64,000 nucleotides of DNA from Aldrovandia affinis. Lineage: Eukaryota; Chordata; Actinopteri; Notacanthiformes; Halosauridae. Shown here one piece after another: positions 44,564 through 55,287 of this stretch. The DNA lies in assembly GCA_029706075.1 (NCBI GenBank), contig JAINUG010000114.1, forward strand, positions 2,232,001 to 2,296,000. The letters run 5' to 3'. The notes under the pieces are model-generated. The model made no database searches. It saw only the letters and a list, made by a program, of their open reading frames with translations, and had not been told where the DNA came from. Positions within the stretch are counted from its first letter, which is position 1. Each line of letters starts with the position of its first letter. The position numbers were made by a program, and so were the translations under genes.

Positions 44564-47500
44564 CTATAAAATCTTCAAGAGAAGTTGGTTCTCAAAATTG
44601 CGTGAATGCAGTCTCGCTCTTCTTGGGCTGAAGACAAGTTCTGCGATGCTAAATAGCCTTTCATAGGCTGCTGAGGCAGGTAGAGGCGTGTTCAGCTTCA
44701 CAGATAGCTTGCACACAGCTGGAAAGGACTTCAGCGAGTCCATATGATCTGCTGAAATGGCCAGGTATCCGTCCAGTTCTTTGGAGCTGTCTTGAGGTGC
44801 CTGCAGGGCAGAGAAGAAGTCTTCTTCGTCAGATGAACTGGTGGCATCACCTAGCTGCAGGGAGGGTGCTTCCATGTGTTGCTTGATGTAGTCCACCCCT
44901 GAAATATAGTGAGGATGGGGTGATAAAAATATAAATGATAGGATTAAAACAACTTTCTAACATGTCATGATCCCAACTTAAGGTTTTGTACTAAATAGTT
45001 TGTTTTAATTTGAGATGTATACATTTAGTTTCATGCATCCATAATCGATTTGTGAATTTGCCAATATTACAAAGTGTCAAAATGTACACCCATACACTTA
45101 TTTTTCATTATCCCCATGTTGTCTTACCCATTCTGATTGTGGCATCATCCTTTGTCCAAGATGTCTGGAACTTTGGAAGAAGAATCGCAGCTGCGATCAA
45201 CTCAGGGTCTTCTGTCATGTGACCAAACCGATTCTTTATTCCCACCTGTATCAGAAATCACAAACAATTTTATTGCCATGTAGGCTTCCATCTACTAGGA
45301 ATTTGTTTTGGTACATTGGTGCAGGACAGCCCTGCGATGGATTGGCGACCTGTCCAGGGTATATTCCTGCCTCTCGCCCGGAACGCATGCTGGGATAGGC
45401 TCCACCCCCGCGACCCTGACCAGGAATAAGCGGCTTAGATAATGGATGGATGGATGGGTGGATGGTGCAGGACAGTAAACAATAAACAAACATTGTGCAA
45501 GGAATGAGATACAATACAATATACCTGTAGGGCATCCACCAGAGGCCTGCAGTATTTCAGTCGCAACTTGACTCTGTCAAGTTTGGCGGTCAGCAGGTTG
45601 ATTGTTGGAAGTAGCCACCCCATCTGGACATTTGCTTCTGCTTGCAAGATGTTGGTTGCCTGAGCGACTGGGCTCATGGCAGCGGCATACTCTGTGAGGA
45701 ATGCGAGTTCAGCTGGATTGAACCTGTGATGAAAACAAAAACAACATCGTTTTATAACACTATATAACCATTTCATCGAATTCAACAAAAGAATTGCTGG
45801 ATGAGTAATTAAAGCTGCATGAGATAACTTTTTTATAGTTAAATATTCAATTTTTTTGCTATTATGATTTTGCTATTATGAATTGGTCATAGCAAGACCC
45901 AAAAAATCTTTTTCGTGACATGAGACCGCATGAAACCCTGTGAATTAATTTTTTTAGAATGTCGGTGTACTGGCTAGTACACCATCACTTCAATGCAGTG
46001 CAGTTTTTTTTATCACAACCAGAGGTGGCGCCAAAGTTCAAAATGTACCAAAGTTATCTCATGCAGCTTTAACTAAATGGACCAATGATAAGTGGAAGTT
46101 GGGATACAACTGTGAAACAGTTATTATTAAATAATAAAACCATAATTCCTACTTACATTGGAACCTTCAAGTCTGTGCAGATGACTCTGATGGGCCCCTC
46201 TCCCTTTGTCTTTGATGATCCTCAGCAGTCTTTCCACTGCCAGGAACAAGGAGTTCCACCTGGTAGCATTCGGGCACAGCAGCTGGAGGGAGCACACATC
46301 TTCAACAGTTTCAGCTGCAAGTGTGGATCTTTCACATTTGTTCCAAAGTGCATTACACTTGCTAAATGTTGAATGGTACACTTTCTTGTATGCCTCACTG
46401 GATGTTGCTTTCGTGGCATCAACCGTAGCTATTAGGTTGAGTAGGTGACAAGCACAGCGCTGGTGCTTTGGGAGCTCAAACTCCAAACCATCATCTTCAT
46501 TCAGAAGAGCTGACACATCAACAAACTCCACTTCTTCAGCCTCGTCTTGATCCTCTTGATCCTCTCCATCCTCTCTTGGTTGAGATGCATCACCATCACT
46601 TCCGACTGCATTGTTGTTCTCATCTTCACCAAAAACCTGGAAAGCTTTTATGAAGTTAGAGCCGTTGTCTGTTGTTGTTCTTACAATCTTCCCCGAATTT
46701 CGAACTCGGAATGGATGTCATTCAGGATGCTTGCCAACACATCAAATGTGTGTGAACCTCTCAGCTGTTTACAGGCTAGGGCTGCTGAGCATCTTTGAAG
46801 ACTGTCAGGGTCAATCCAATGGGCAGTAACACCAATGAAGCTCTGCCTTCTGACAGAACAGCAGTCGGTGGTGGTGGCGATATGGTCAACTCCCCTCATG
46901 GCCTCAGTCACCGCCTTCTTCATTTCCTTGGAGGCCTCATCGATCATGCAGCACAGGGTCACCCATGTCATCATTTTTTAATTAGGCAGCAGATCCTTCA
47001 CAAAAACTTTAAATGGTTCTTGTTCAACCAGAAAGAACGGCTGGAGCCCTTGGGCCACATACTTCATGACAGCTTTGTCAATGGACCTAAGATAAGATAA
47101 GAAAAGGGGGGAGGGTTGGTTTTGCTACAGCAGCAGTGATGGAGAAAGGTACTGAAGATACACAATATATACAAAGATAGTGCGGGTGCTATTATACCTC
47201 TGAGACATTGTACTCTTCACTATGGTGGTCTGCCTGCTGGTGGAGGAGGGAGTCGAGGGAGTCTCAGCCCTCTTTCTCTTTGTTGATGTCAGCTCTCCAT
47301 ATTTTTTAAGTTGGTGTACATGCTTTCTCTGAAACAGACTGCAGTGAGAGAGAGACATTTTCTAAGCATCACAACTTTAGCTACAGGACTTAAAAGCTAC
47401 TCAACAACACTAGTCAATGACGATATGTAACATTTCCTATACTAATTATTACACAAATTTACCCAAACGCTAACGTCACATGCTTTGCAGCACTCCTTCA

Positions 47501-48885
47501 ACCTGTCCCCTCCCACTGCTAGCCTACTAACTGACAGCCTCGTTAGCCCCACTTGCTACACACACGCACACACATCTCCAACTCCAGCCACTGTGGAGAA
47601 AAGCAGGACCAAGAATTCCAATGTACTACTTGTTGCATATGGCCAATTAAACTTTAACGTTAATTCATTTATTCTCTGTCATGGTTCAATGCACTGTTGC
47701 GCCTCCTGTAATTTCTCCTCAACTCTACTAGTGCTGCAATGCAATGATAGCTAAGTTATAGCTAACGTTAGCTACAGTAGCTAAGATAACTCAAATCAAT
47801 GAAATCTCAGCTGCCTAACTCTGTCTACACTAATGGTCTCATTCGATTCATGATAGCTAGCGAACGTCAGCCAGACATACGCCATGTTACCTTGTTATCC
47901 CCCCTCTCTCCCCCACCACAGATAGCTAACGTTAGTTACACAATCCTGTGGGAACTGTTCTGAACAGGCTATGCTAATGATAAGTAACAAAACATTAATG
48001 TTGCGGCTCACGGGATTCATCTTAATTTACCTCAATGTGTTTCTTTAAATTATTTACAACAATAAAAATGAGTCTTTATACATAGATATATAGATATTAC
48101 ATAATTGACAAATGAAAGGGTTTTTTTTTGTACTGACATACCTTTCAATTAGCCCATATTTTCCAGTTTTGTAATACACCTTCCGTTTTCCTAAGTGGGG
48201 GTAAAAGTAACAATTGCCAACGTCGGGACATTTTTACACAACACAACGTTTAGCCTGAATATAACACGGCAATTAATTGTTCTGTCCTACAAGCCAACTG
48301 CACATGGACAGAATAGACTTGTAGTTAGCTCAACAACATCCTGTGTTCAGTTGTGCTCAGCTAGGTAGCTAGCCATAGCTTTCTAGTTACAGCATTGCTA
48401 CGACTTACCATTTCTCCGTGCTCTGATGATTTGTAAACGTACTGTATCAGTTAATTGTGAAGAAACTCAAAAAGCGACTCATCCGCCATCCTTGGCAAAA
48501 TAAATATCAACCTGACAACCTAATACGCATAAATGTATAGCCAAACAAGAATTAGATTATATATTGCGTGCAACTACCTAGCTATTGTTTATGTGTGCGG
48601 CTGTCCTGGCTGTGTTTGCTGTGCGATGGCTGGCTAGCCCGTAAGCTAGCTAAGGTTAGCTTCAGAACTAAAAAGTCCACTTCTTGAGGTTGGACGGGGA
48701 GTTCTTGAATGCCAATATCTCCGTCGCTTTCGATAGGCATAAGCGGCACTTCATTCGGTAGGACGAATCTTTTACTCCAAGATAAGAAAACATTTCTTGC
48801 AAATATGGCCAAGGGTGTTCATCTTCTACACAGTCATTGCCGCCGAAGTAACAGGTGCCATTTCCAAATCAATCTCCATCATGAA
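44564..48885 (-). pseudogene. BED-type hAT transposase, six exons, inactivated
   Basis: Cut-and-paste transposase. Exons with GT-AG limits, in 5'-3' order: about 48885-48681 (BED finger, YRMKCRLCLSKATEI), 47338-47198 (RKHVHQLKKYGE), 47086-46157 (catalytic part, with HIATTTDCCSVRR, QRCACHLLNLIA and ATRWNSLFLAVERLL), 45723-45525 (AELAFLTEYAAAMSPV), 45245-45128 (HMTEDPELIAAAIL) and 44898-44564 (C-terminal hAT dimerisation: LPASAAYERLFSIAELVFSP, ending at a stop). Exon junction phases fit. Defects: a stop near 46979, frameshifts near 46698 and 46180, and probably one in exon 1. The family is that of ZBED-like hAT proteins in fish. An SINE sits in the intron between exons 4 and 5. Confidence 0.88.
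45330..45462 (+). mobile_element. 5'-truncated SINE in a hAT intron
   Basis: Only the 3' block remains ('ccctgcgatggattggcgac', 'gcctctcgcccggaacgc', 'gaataagcggcttagataat') with a (GGAT)n tail. It matches the 3' part of 60877-61239. It is flanked by an exact 13-bp duplication TGGTGCAGGACAG (45317-45329, 45463-45475), showing a truncated but genuine target-primed insertion. Confidence 0.93.
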
Positions 48886-49247
48886 GTCTTCTTCCCCAAT
48901 GGTTCACGTACTAGTCCGACGACATGTCTGGACTTGAATTAAATTAGAATTTTAACCGCGGCTTTAAAGGCACCTGTTTGCACTTGCGCATTAACGTGAT
49001 TAACCAATGATCTAACTTCTTGCAGTTGTGTTTCAAAATCATTGGCTACCAAATGTCTTCCAATTTTATTTTGTTGTAGTAACGAGTAACGAAGATGCTT
49101 ATGGGAAATGTATCAGAGTAAAAGTATCAGTTTTCTTTGGAAAATGTAGAGAAGTAAAAGTGAAAGTCGTCAGAAATAGAAATAGTAAAGTAAAGTTAAA
49201 AAAACGACTTAAGTACAGTAACAAAGTATTTCTACTTCGTTACTATT

Positions 49248-49730
49248 GAAGAATTGCTTCGTTTCTCTCCTCAATTAAAACTGTTCGTTGCTGGTACTTG
49301 CAATTTCATTCAGGCAATAGAAGAGTCTTAAAACAGTTCCGTTGGTGAATTCGTGCAGTGTAGCTTCTGGTGGTATCAAGATCTCAAGTCTAACACACCA
49401 TCAGGTAAAAATGTCACAGGTTAAATACAGTCTTAAACAAAAGGTGTCTGGCCAGGAGGAAAGGCTTCATGCATGTGTTAATTCCCTCATTCCCTGGTTC
49501 CTGTTTCCTGGCTAGATCAATGACTCTTCAGACATTATAATTTCTATTCACCCAGGGTTGCTTTCCAATGGCTGTCGGGACCTGAGTCTCGGGGGAGATC
49601 TTGTATTTGGAAAAGGGTACTTAACACCCAGGTGGAAACAGGATGAGTAGTGGGGACATACAGATTTTACTCGAGACTGTAAATAACATATTGCTTAAGG
49701 AAAATACCAAAATCTAACACTATACACCAC
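49248..49730. other. Unassigned 480-bp block between hAT and CR1
   Basis: It belongs neither to the hAT as I can delimit it nor visibly to the CR1 3' UTR. No coding content, no inverted ends seen. It may be an undetected part of the hAT, a further insertion, or unrecognised UTR. Confidence 0.5.
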
Positions 49731-49922
49731 TGTGTAGCACACTGCTTAAATAGACTTTGATCAATTACAATTCCTAAGTCTTTTTCAAATTGAACACCTA
49801 CTAATTGTTCTCCTCCTTTAAAATACTCCTGTATTTTTTTTTATTGTTTATTTCCCACATGCCTAAATTTCAGTGGTGGGCCGTCAGGGCCTGCAAGGCC
49901 TTCTCTGCTGGCCTAAAAAATA

Positions 49923-50442
49923 TCTGAATCACAGACTGATGTTAATTATATTTTGTCCATGAATACTTATTAAATAATTCCAAATGGTCTGTTCGCTTCC
50001 TTTCATAGCTGTTCCCCTGGTTGCGCTGCATCCCGACGTGTATTTTCATATTAAAGCATTTAACCAATCACATTTCAGCCATCATTTGTTGCCAGGGTCA
50101 AAGAAATCTGCCTGGAGGCCTTCACAATCAGTTCTGCAGACCCTGTAGCATAAAATAAGTGTTGATCAAACTGTTGCTTCAACCAATCAGATTTTGAGTT
50201 GGGGACACGAAGGCCTTCTAGAAGGCCTAGGTAACGTCAGCGTATTCACACCCTTTGATTGGATAGTCAGAGAGTGTCTGACTATGATGTAATGTGATTG
50301 GTTAAATGCTTTAATATGAAAATACACGTCTGGATGCAGCGCAACCAGGGGAACAGCTATGAAAGGAAGCGAACAGACCATTTGGAATTATTTAATAAGT
50401 ATTCATGGACAAAATATAATGAACATCAGTCTGTGATTCAGA
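49923..50442. repeat. 151-bp inverted repeat with 218-bp loop
   Basis: 49923-50073 is the inverse complement of 50292-50442 with only a few mismatches (for example GATGTTAATTA against the inverse of TAATGAACATC). The right arm is the coding copy, contiguous with the transposase exon; the left arm is therefore an inverted duplication. The transcript could fold into a long hairpin. Confidence 0.93.
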
Positions 50443-50445
50443 CAT

Positions 50446-50645
50446 TTGAGCGGACATTTTCAGCCCTAAAGCGAATTAAAACTTATGCCAGAAATACGAC
50501 AGGGCAGGCTCGACTTTCAGCATTAGCTTCGGTGGCGATAGAAAAGGACTTCTTGATGGAACTGAAACACACGGATAATCTGTACGACAGAGTAATTGAA
50601 CTCTTTTTGAGGAAAGAAAGGAGGATGGATTTTGTGTACAAATAA
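50446..50645 (+). pseudogene. hAT dimerisation-domain exon (ZMYM1-like hAT)
   Basis: The plus strand reads ERTFSALKRIKTYARNTTGQ, then ARLSALASVAIEKDFLMEL, ending YK and a stop at 50643-50645. The (S/T)FSALKRIKTY.R...G..RLS.LA...IEK block is the conserved C-terminal hAT dimerisation region. The frame extends upstream to about 50325 through the right arm of the inverted repeat. The rest of the transposase has been deleted. Confidence 0.88.
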
Positions 50646-50824
50646 TAAGGATTTTTGGTGAGTAAAATGTTGCTATTTTCCTAAATAATATTGCAATTTT
50701 ATGAGGTTATTATTATTGATGCTTTTTTATGTGTGTCGCAGCTGTAGCACCCCGGGTTTGTTTCTTCAGTAAAGGCATTTATTCTGGATACACGAGTTAT
50801 CTATCTGCGATGCAATGGCAACGG

Positions 50825-51193
50825 GTGTTTGTTCGGTTTGTTTTTGCACTTTGTTTATTTATCTTTCTTCAGTCATGTTTCATGAGAGAGAATGACAGCG
50901 ATAGAGACAAGAGAGAATGACAGCGATAGTTAGAAGCGTGAGATAATTAGTGATTAGTAGTGTTAGTAACTTAATCTAAATCCTAATGTTAGTAGATTAG
51001 TTGGTTAGTACTATATACATCTAACTAATATATACAAAGTGTAATTAGAAAGTAAGAAGGAAGTAAAACGAGATTAGAAACGAAGACGGAAAAACCGAAA
51101 CATAGAATTTCCCGAAGTGCATGACAGAACGAGAATGAAACATGACTGAAGAAAGATAAATAAACAAAGTGCAAAAACAAACCGAACAGACAC
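50825..51193. repeat. 59-bp inverted repeat with 251-bp loop
   Basis: 50825-50883 is the inverse complement of 51135-51193 with one mismatch near its outer edge (GTGTTTG/CAGACAC). It is independent of the first inverted repeat in the same element. Confidence 0.93.
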
Positions 51194-51315
51194 TCAAAAC
51201 ATAACAATAAGATGGCTTGTATAGCCATAAAATAGTTATTGAGGGGTGGATTGATTCAGACGGAGCACTACTGAAGGCCTAGGTGTGAAATGCACGGCCC
51301 GCCACTGCTAAATTT

Positions 51316-52391
51316 ACATTTAGCAATATTGAATGTCATCTGCCACGTATCTGCCCATTCTTAGATTTTGTTTAAATCATCTTGGCTTACTTTAGTCGAT
51401 TCCAAACTGTTTGCTAAACCCCCAAGTTTAGTAACTATTGTAACTATATTGCTACTAACATCCCTATCAAGATCGTTTATGTAAATAAGGAAGATCAGAG
51501 GTTACAGCACCGATCCCTGCAGGACTCCACTTCCCACAGCATCTAGTTCAGATATGACCCCACATACTGTTACTCTTTGTATTTGCCCTTGCAGCGAATT
51601 ACGGACCCACTCTGAAACGAATCCTGTAATTCCTACTGAATTAATTCTAACAATGAGCCTCTCATTTGGTACCTTGTCAAATGCTTATGGCAAATATATA
51701 ATATCATAAGCCTGGTCAGGTCAAAACACTTTGTACCCTCTTAAAAAAGTCCAGGAGGTTTGTTAGGCATGACCTATAAAAAACCATGTTGGCTCTCCCT
51801 TAAAATACTATTATTTTTCAAGAATGATTCCAACTTGTCCCTAATAATACATTCCAGTATGTTACCAGAGATGCAAGTTAAACTGACAGGCCTATAGTTC
51901 CCTGGAGATCAGTATGACCCCCTTTCTTATATATTAGAATTATACTACCCTGCTTCTAGTCACATGGCATTTCTCCAGTGTTTATAGATTGCATACAAAT
52001 ATCTGTCAATGGTTTATATATAATTTCCCCAAGTTCTTTGAGTACTCTGGGATATATGCCATTAAGGTCTGCTGCCTTACAAGTTTTTGTAGTTTTTGTA
52101 GGGCTTCTACGTCCCTTATCTCAAAGTCCTCCAAAACATTCTGTACATTCGCTATACATGTTGGCATATTTATAACTTCTTCTCTGGTAAAGCTCTGTAA
52201 CTATATAGTGTGTTACCAATATGCTTATTATTATAAACCAAAGTTCCTTGCTTATTCTTAATGCACTTACCCTCATCATTAGCTTTTTCTACTACAATAC
52301 TGAAAAAACGGATACTTTTTGCATCTTGGGAATATTTTATTTCAAATAGCATTTTAGCTGCTCTTATTTCCTTTTTAGCTTTAGCCCGCAT
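51316..52391 (-). pseudogene. CR1 ORF2 reverse transcriptase, decayed
   Basis: The minus strand gives AKKEIRAAKMLFEIKYSQD (linker after the endonuclease), KQGSIILIYKKGG, GLSV with LTCISGN-type text, then SGVLQGSVL-stop-PLIFLIYINDLD and WADTWQMTFNIAKCKF. These are CR1-clade RT blocks in order. The catalytic YADD is not readable (the position reads TKLGG-like), the GVPQG proline is Leu, and several stops and frame changes occur (near 51500, 51690 and 51925). The hAT element at 49871 entered immediately downstream of the KCKF block. Confidence 0.85.
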
Positions 52392-52392
52392 A

Positions 52393-53093
52393 TTAAAATA
52401 ATTTATATATTTTGTACAGTCGCTTCTTTTGCCTCAAAATCTCTCGTAAATATTTAGTCATCCACTGTGGAGATTGTATTTTCATCCTATTTTTCCTTAC
52501 TTTTGGGATGAATTTACACTGTACATCTACAATAACCCTTTTAAATCTAGTCCATTTAGTCAGGATTATCACACATTTCCCTCTTGTAGGCTGAGTAACC
52601 GACTGTACCAAAAAGCAGTCATTAACCACAGGTAAAAATTCCTCTTTACATTTACCCTGACCCGACACTACTTCCCAATTAATAGAGGGGTAATTGAAGT
52701 CGCCCATTATTAACGCACAGGTTTGTTTTATGCTACCATAGAGCATAGTATTCATGTTGCTGTCTGAAGCTGATGGTCTATAGCATACTCCTATATTAAG
52801 GCCCTTTTCATGATCTCCCAGTAAGCTAATCCAGATGGCCTTACAAGGAATGAATGAGTTAATACCTGGAATTTCCTGCACATTAAGATCGTCTTACACA
52901 TAAAGGCCCACTCTGCCTCCTCTTTTATTAGTTCTATCCTTCCTAAACAATTTGTACCCCTCCACATTATGCGGCAAGCCATGTTTCTGTAATCCCAATG
53001 ATGCCGCCCATTCAATATGACAGCCTCCAGTTCCAAAAATGTATTTTTTATGATTCTAGCATTCAAACACAGGAACATCAGAGCCTTACTCAC
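52393..53093 (-). pseudogene. CR1 ORF2 endonuclease domain
   Basis: The minus strand reads ALMFLCLNARIIKN (start of the APE-type domain), ELEAVILNG, then in a shifted frame QEIPGINSF, NIGVCYRPSASDSN, ALIMGDFNYPSINWE and the LVQSVTQPTRG block, ending at the basic linker QWMTKYLREILRQKKRLYK. GDFNYP and the TRG/TR block are standard endonuclease motifs. At least two frame changes and one internal stop. Confidence 0.88.
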
Positions 53094-53295
53094 ACTTTTA
53101 TTGTCCTTTCCCTCCACAAATAATTGTGCCGAACCACCTCTATTCACATTACAGTCTAAAACATCTTTATGAATTATATCCTCAGTTATTATTATGCTCC
53201 ACCCTGGTATCTTCCATCTGGGCAGTCTGTACCTGCCTATCTTTAATACTACTACTAATTTCCCTCCCTGCACCTCAAGTCCCTAGTTTAAATAT

Positions 53296-54155
53296 TCCTT
53301 TGCTACCCTAAGCATACACTAGTCCAATGCAGCTGTAGCCCTCTGGTTCAGGTATAGCCCGTCCCACTTGTACAGGTCACCCCTGTTCCAAAAGGAGTAC
53401 CAGTGCCCCATAAACTTGTACCCCTCTTTCCTACACCAGGTGTGTAGCCACGTGTTCAATCTCCATATAAAATTCTGCTTCCCTTTACTAGCACTTGGTA
53501 CTGGCATAATTCCCAAGAAGACCACCGTAGATATTCTACTCCTTAACTTTGATCCTAATTCTATAAATTTGTCCTGCAGGACCTCAAACTTACCGTTACC
53601 TATGTCATTAGCTCCAGCATGGACCATGACCACTGGATCTGCTCTGGCTAAGAGCTTGTCCGCGTATTCCAGGAGGTTTCCTACCTGAGCACCAAGCAGG
53701 CAACATGTCATTCCTTTTCTGAACAGACTATACTGTTTATACCTCTAATAATTAGTGCCCTGAGGCTCATCAGTCCTCGCACTCACAGGGCTGGGCCACA
53801 TCCTCTTCCTGCAAGGGCTGGAATTGGTTGGACACAAGAAACTGTGGAGATGCCGCCCCTCCAAATGCCTGCCCTACTGTCACCCAATTCTCTTTCCCTG
53901 CCTGCTCTAGAGGCTCCCCGCTACCCAGCTTCAGCATGCATGCTTTCTAAAGGGCATACTAATAAGTTCCTGGAACTCTGCAAATTCAGCATGGCAGTCG
54001 AGACTAGCAAGTTAGGCTTTGAGATCAAGAGTCTTGCTCTCGAGATGCTTCACAAGCTGACAATAGATGAAAGCCTCCTGGAAGTCTCCTTCCAGAAACA
54101 AAATGATTCTACAACACTCACACTGCATTGCCAAAGGCCACATTTTAACCCCTAA
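53296..54155 (-). pseudogene. CR1 ORF1 with SGNH-esterase-like domain
   Basis: The N-terminal half (54155-53720) gives MQCECCRIILFLEGDF and helical text, interrupted by stops. The C-terminal 130 codons (53711-53319) form an open frame with TCCLLGAQVGNLLEYADKL, VVMVHAGANDIGNGK (the GxND block of SGNH hydrolases), STVVFLGIMPVP and WDGLYLNQRATAALD, where the usual DG(L)H histidine is Tyr. The GDS-type serine box upstream reads like GINSIV. CR1 ORF1 proteins are known to carry such an esterase. The altered His and the stops mean this copy is inactive. Confidence 0.85.
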
Positions 54156-54600
54156 GTTCCCTACAGCTGAATGAATTACTCCCAAAACAGAGACACCAAG
54201 TCAATAGAAATACAACTTTAGCACCGAGGTGGTTCCAAACAGACAGGTGCAGAAATTAAAAATGTGCAACAAAACCCCTGCTTATAGCTAACTAACAAAC
54301 ATTAGGTCCAGTCTGTAGCGAGCGAGCTAGCAGCAGCCAACCCAAAACGGCTATTTCTCAACGTTTAAAGTTAAATGCTTGAAGTTAAACAAAAGCTAGT
54401 TTGCTATCAAATATTCCCCTGCTCTTGGATTTGCTCCTGAGAGGGTGAAAACCCCCCCAAAACTCACGGGAATTAGGTGTAATGCTGAATTTTGTAATCG
54501 GTTAGCTTTTTAACAAGCTTGCCAAAGCTAGACAGGGGAAAAAAAGGTCAATTCCCTCTCTGTCGCCTAACGGCAATAAAAGTTAACCTTAAGAGCAAAT
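54156..54600 (-). mobile_element. Probable CR1 5' leader
   Basis: Lies directly upstream of ORF1 on the minus strand with no other assignment. It has no coding content. The 5' limit is arbitrary. Confidence 0.35.
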
Positions 54601-55279
54601 CCGCTCATCCTTTTTAATGATACATGCCAAAATACAATCAAAAATACAAAATAAAATCCCAATAATCTTAACGACCAAAAATAGTAGCAAACAAAGTGTT
54701 CAAATTCTCTATATGAACAAACTTGTCAGGCAAGAGCAATCTCATCAGGCATAGTGTAATCCCATCATCCAAACCAGTGACAGACACATTAACCACAGAT
54801 TCACAGGATGAAGCAGGAAACTTAATAACCATGGATTTGTCAATTAAATGTCTCATTAAATGATGTGCATTTTAAATGCAGGAGTAAGGATAAGAATAAC
54901 AAAAGCTCACTATTTTTTTTCTTGGATGCTCAAAGAGCCCCCCTTTGTAAATCATTAAGCAATTACGATCAATAATGCTTTGATGCTCCAGAATTTTCAG
55001 TTGTCACTGAAATAATAGTTGAATAGTTGATAGGGCACCAGCGTACACTTCACCTAACCTGACCTTGACTACATCAGCATACAGAAATATTAATATGAAC
55101 ATCATATCACACTACCTGGCTCTTCTGTGTCATCTTATTCTGTACTGTATATTTGTGTGTGCATGTGTGTGTGTGTGTGTGTGTGTGTGTTTTAAATGGA
55201 GAAAAGTTCTTGAAAATGTGTGCTTTTTATACACACAGTTTAAAATCTTTTTTTTTGTAAGCTATTCAAAATGTATATC
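54601..55279. other. Unassigned DNA with (GT)n
   Basis: No gene. A (TG)13-14 microsatellite is at 55164-55190. Confidence 0.5.
55164..55190. repeat. (TG)n microsatellite
   Basis: Uninterrupted TG run of about 27 bp. Confidence 0.95.
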
Positions 55280-55287
55280 ACAGTACA

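Larger units (their letters stand above)
44105..49247 (-). mobile_element. hAT transposon with intron-containing transposase (5.1 kb)
   Basis: Ends are inverted: the left edge reads '...ggattactgtatttaagtat' and the right edge read inward 'agtaacgaagtagaaatact', 'ttgttactgtacttaagtcg'. Both sides are full of AGTAAAAGTA/ACTTAAGTA subterminal words. I could not fix exact termini or an 8-bp duplication, so the limits are ±40 bp. It carries a six-exon transposase on the minus strand. Confidence 0.8.
49871..51307 (+). mobile_element. hAT deletion derivative with two long inverted repeats (1,437 bp)
   Basis: Terminal inverted repeats are CAGTGGTGGGCCGTC at left and CAGTGGCGGGCCGTG at right. It is flanked by an exact 8-bp duplication CTAAATTT (49863-49870, 51308-51315). 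It retains only the last transposase exon (dimerisation domain). Inside are two separate palindromic units: arms 49923-50073/50292-50442 and 50825-50883/51135-51193. It sits inside the 3' part of the CR1 RT. Confidence 0.95.
43861..54600 (-). mobile_element. Old CR1 LINE, minus strand, broken by two hAT elements
   Basis: From 5' (about 54600) to 3' (43861) the minus strand gives: a leader, ORF1 with an SGNH-esterase-like domain (54155-53296), ORF2 endonuclease (53093-52560), RT (52391-51316), a 3' segment (49870-49731) and a terminal segment (44104-43861) ending in degenerate TTATGTYC octamers, the CR1-type tail. Two hAT insertions (44105-49247 and 49871-51307) and one unexplained 480-bp block (49248-49730) separate the parts. 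That all parts are one original insertion is inferred from order, strand and non-overlap. Many stops and frameshifts show it is old. Confidence 0.75.
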
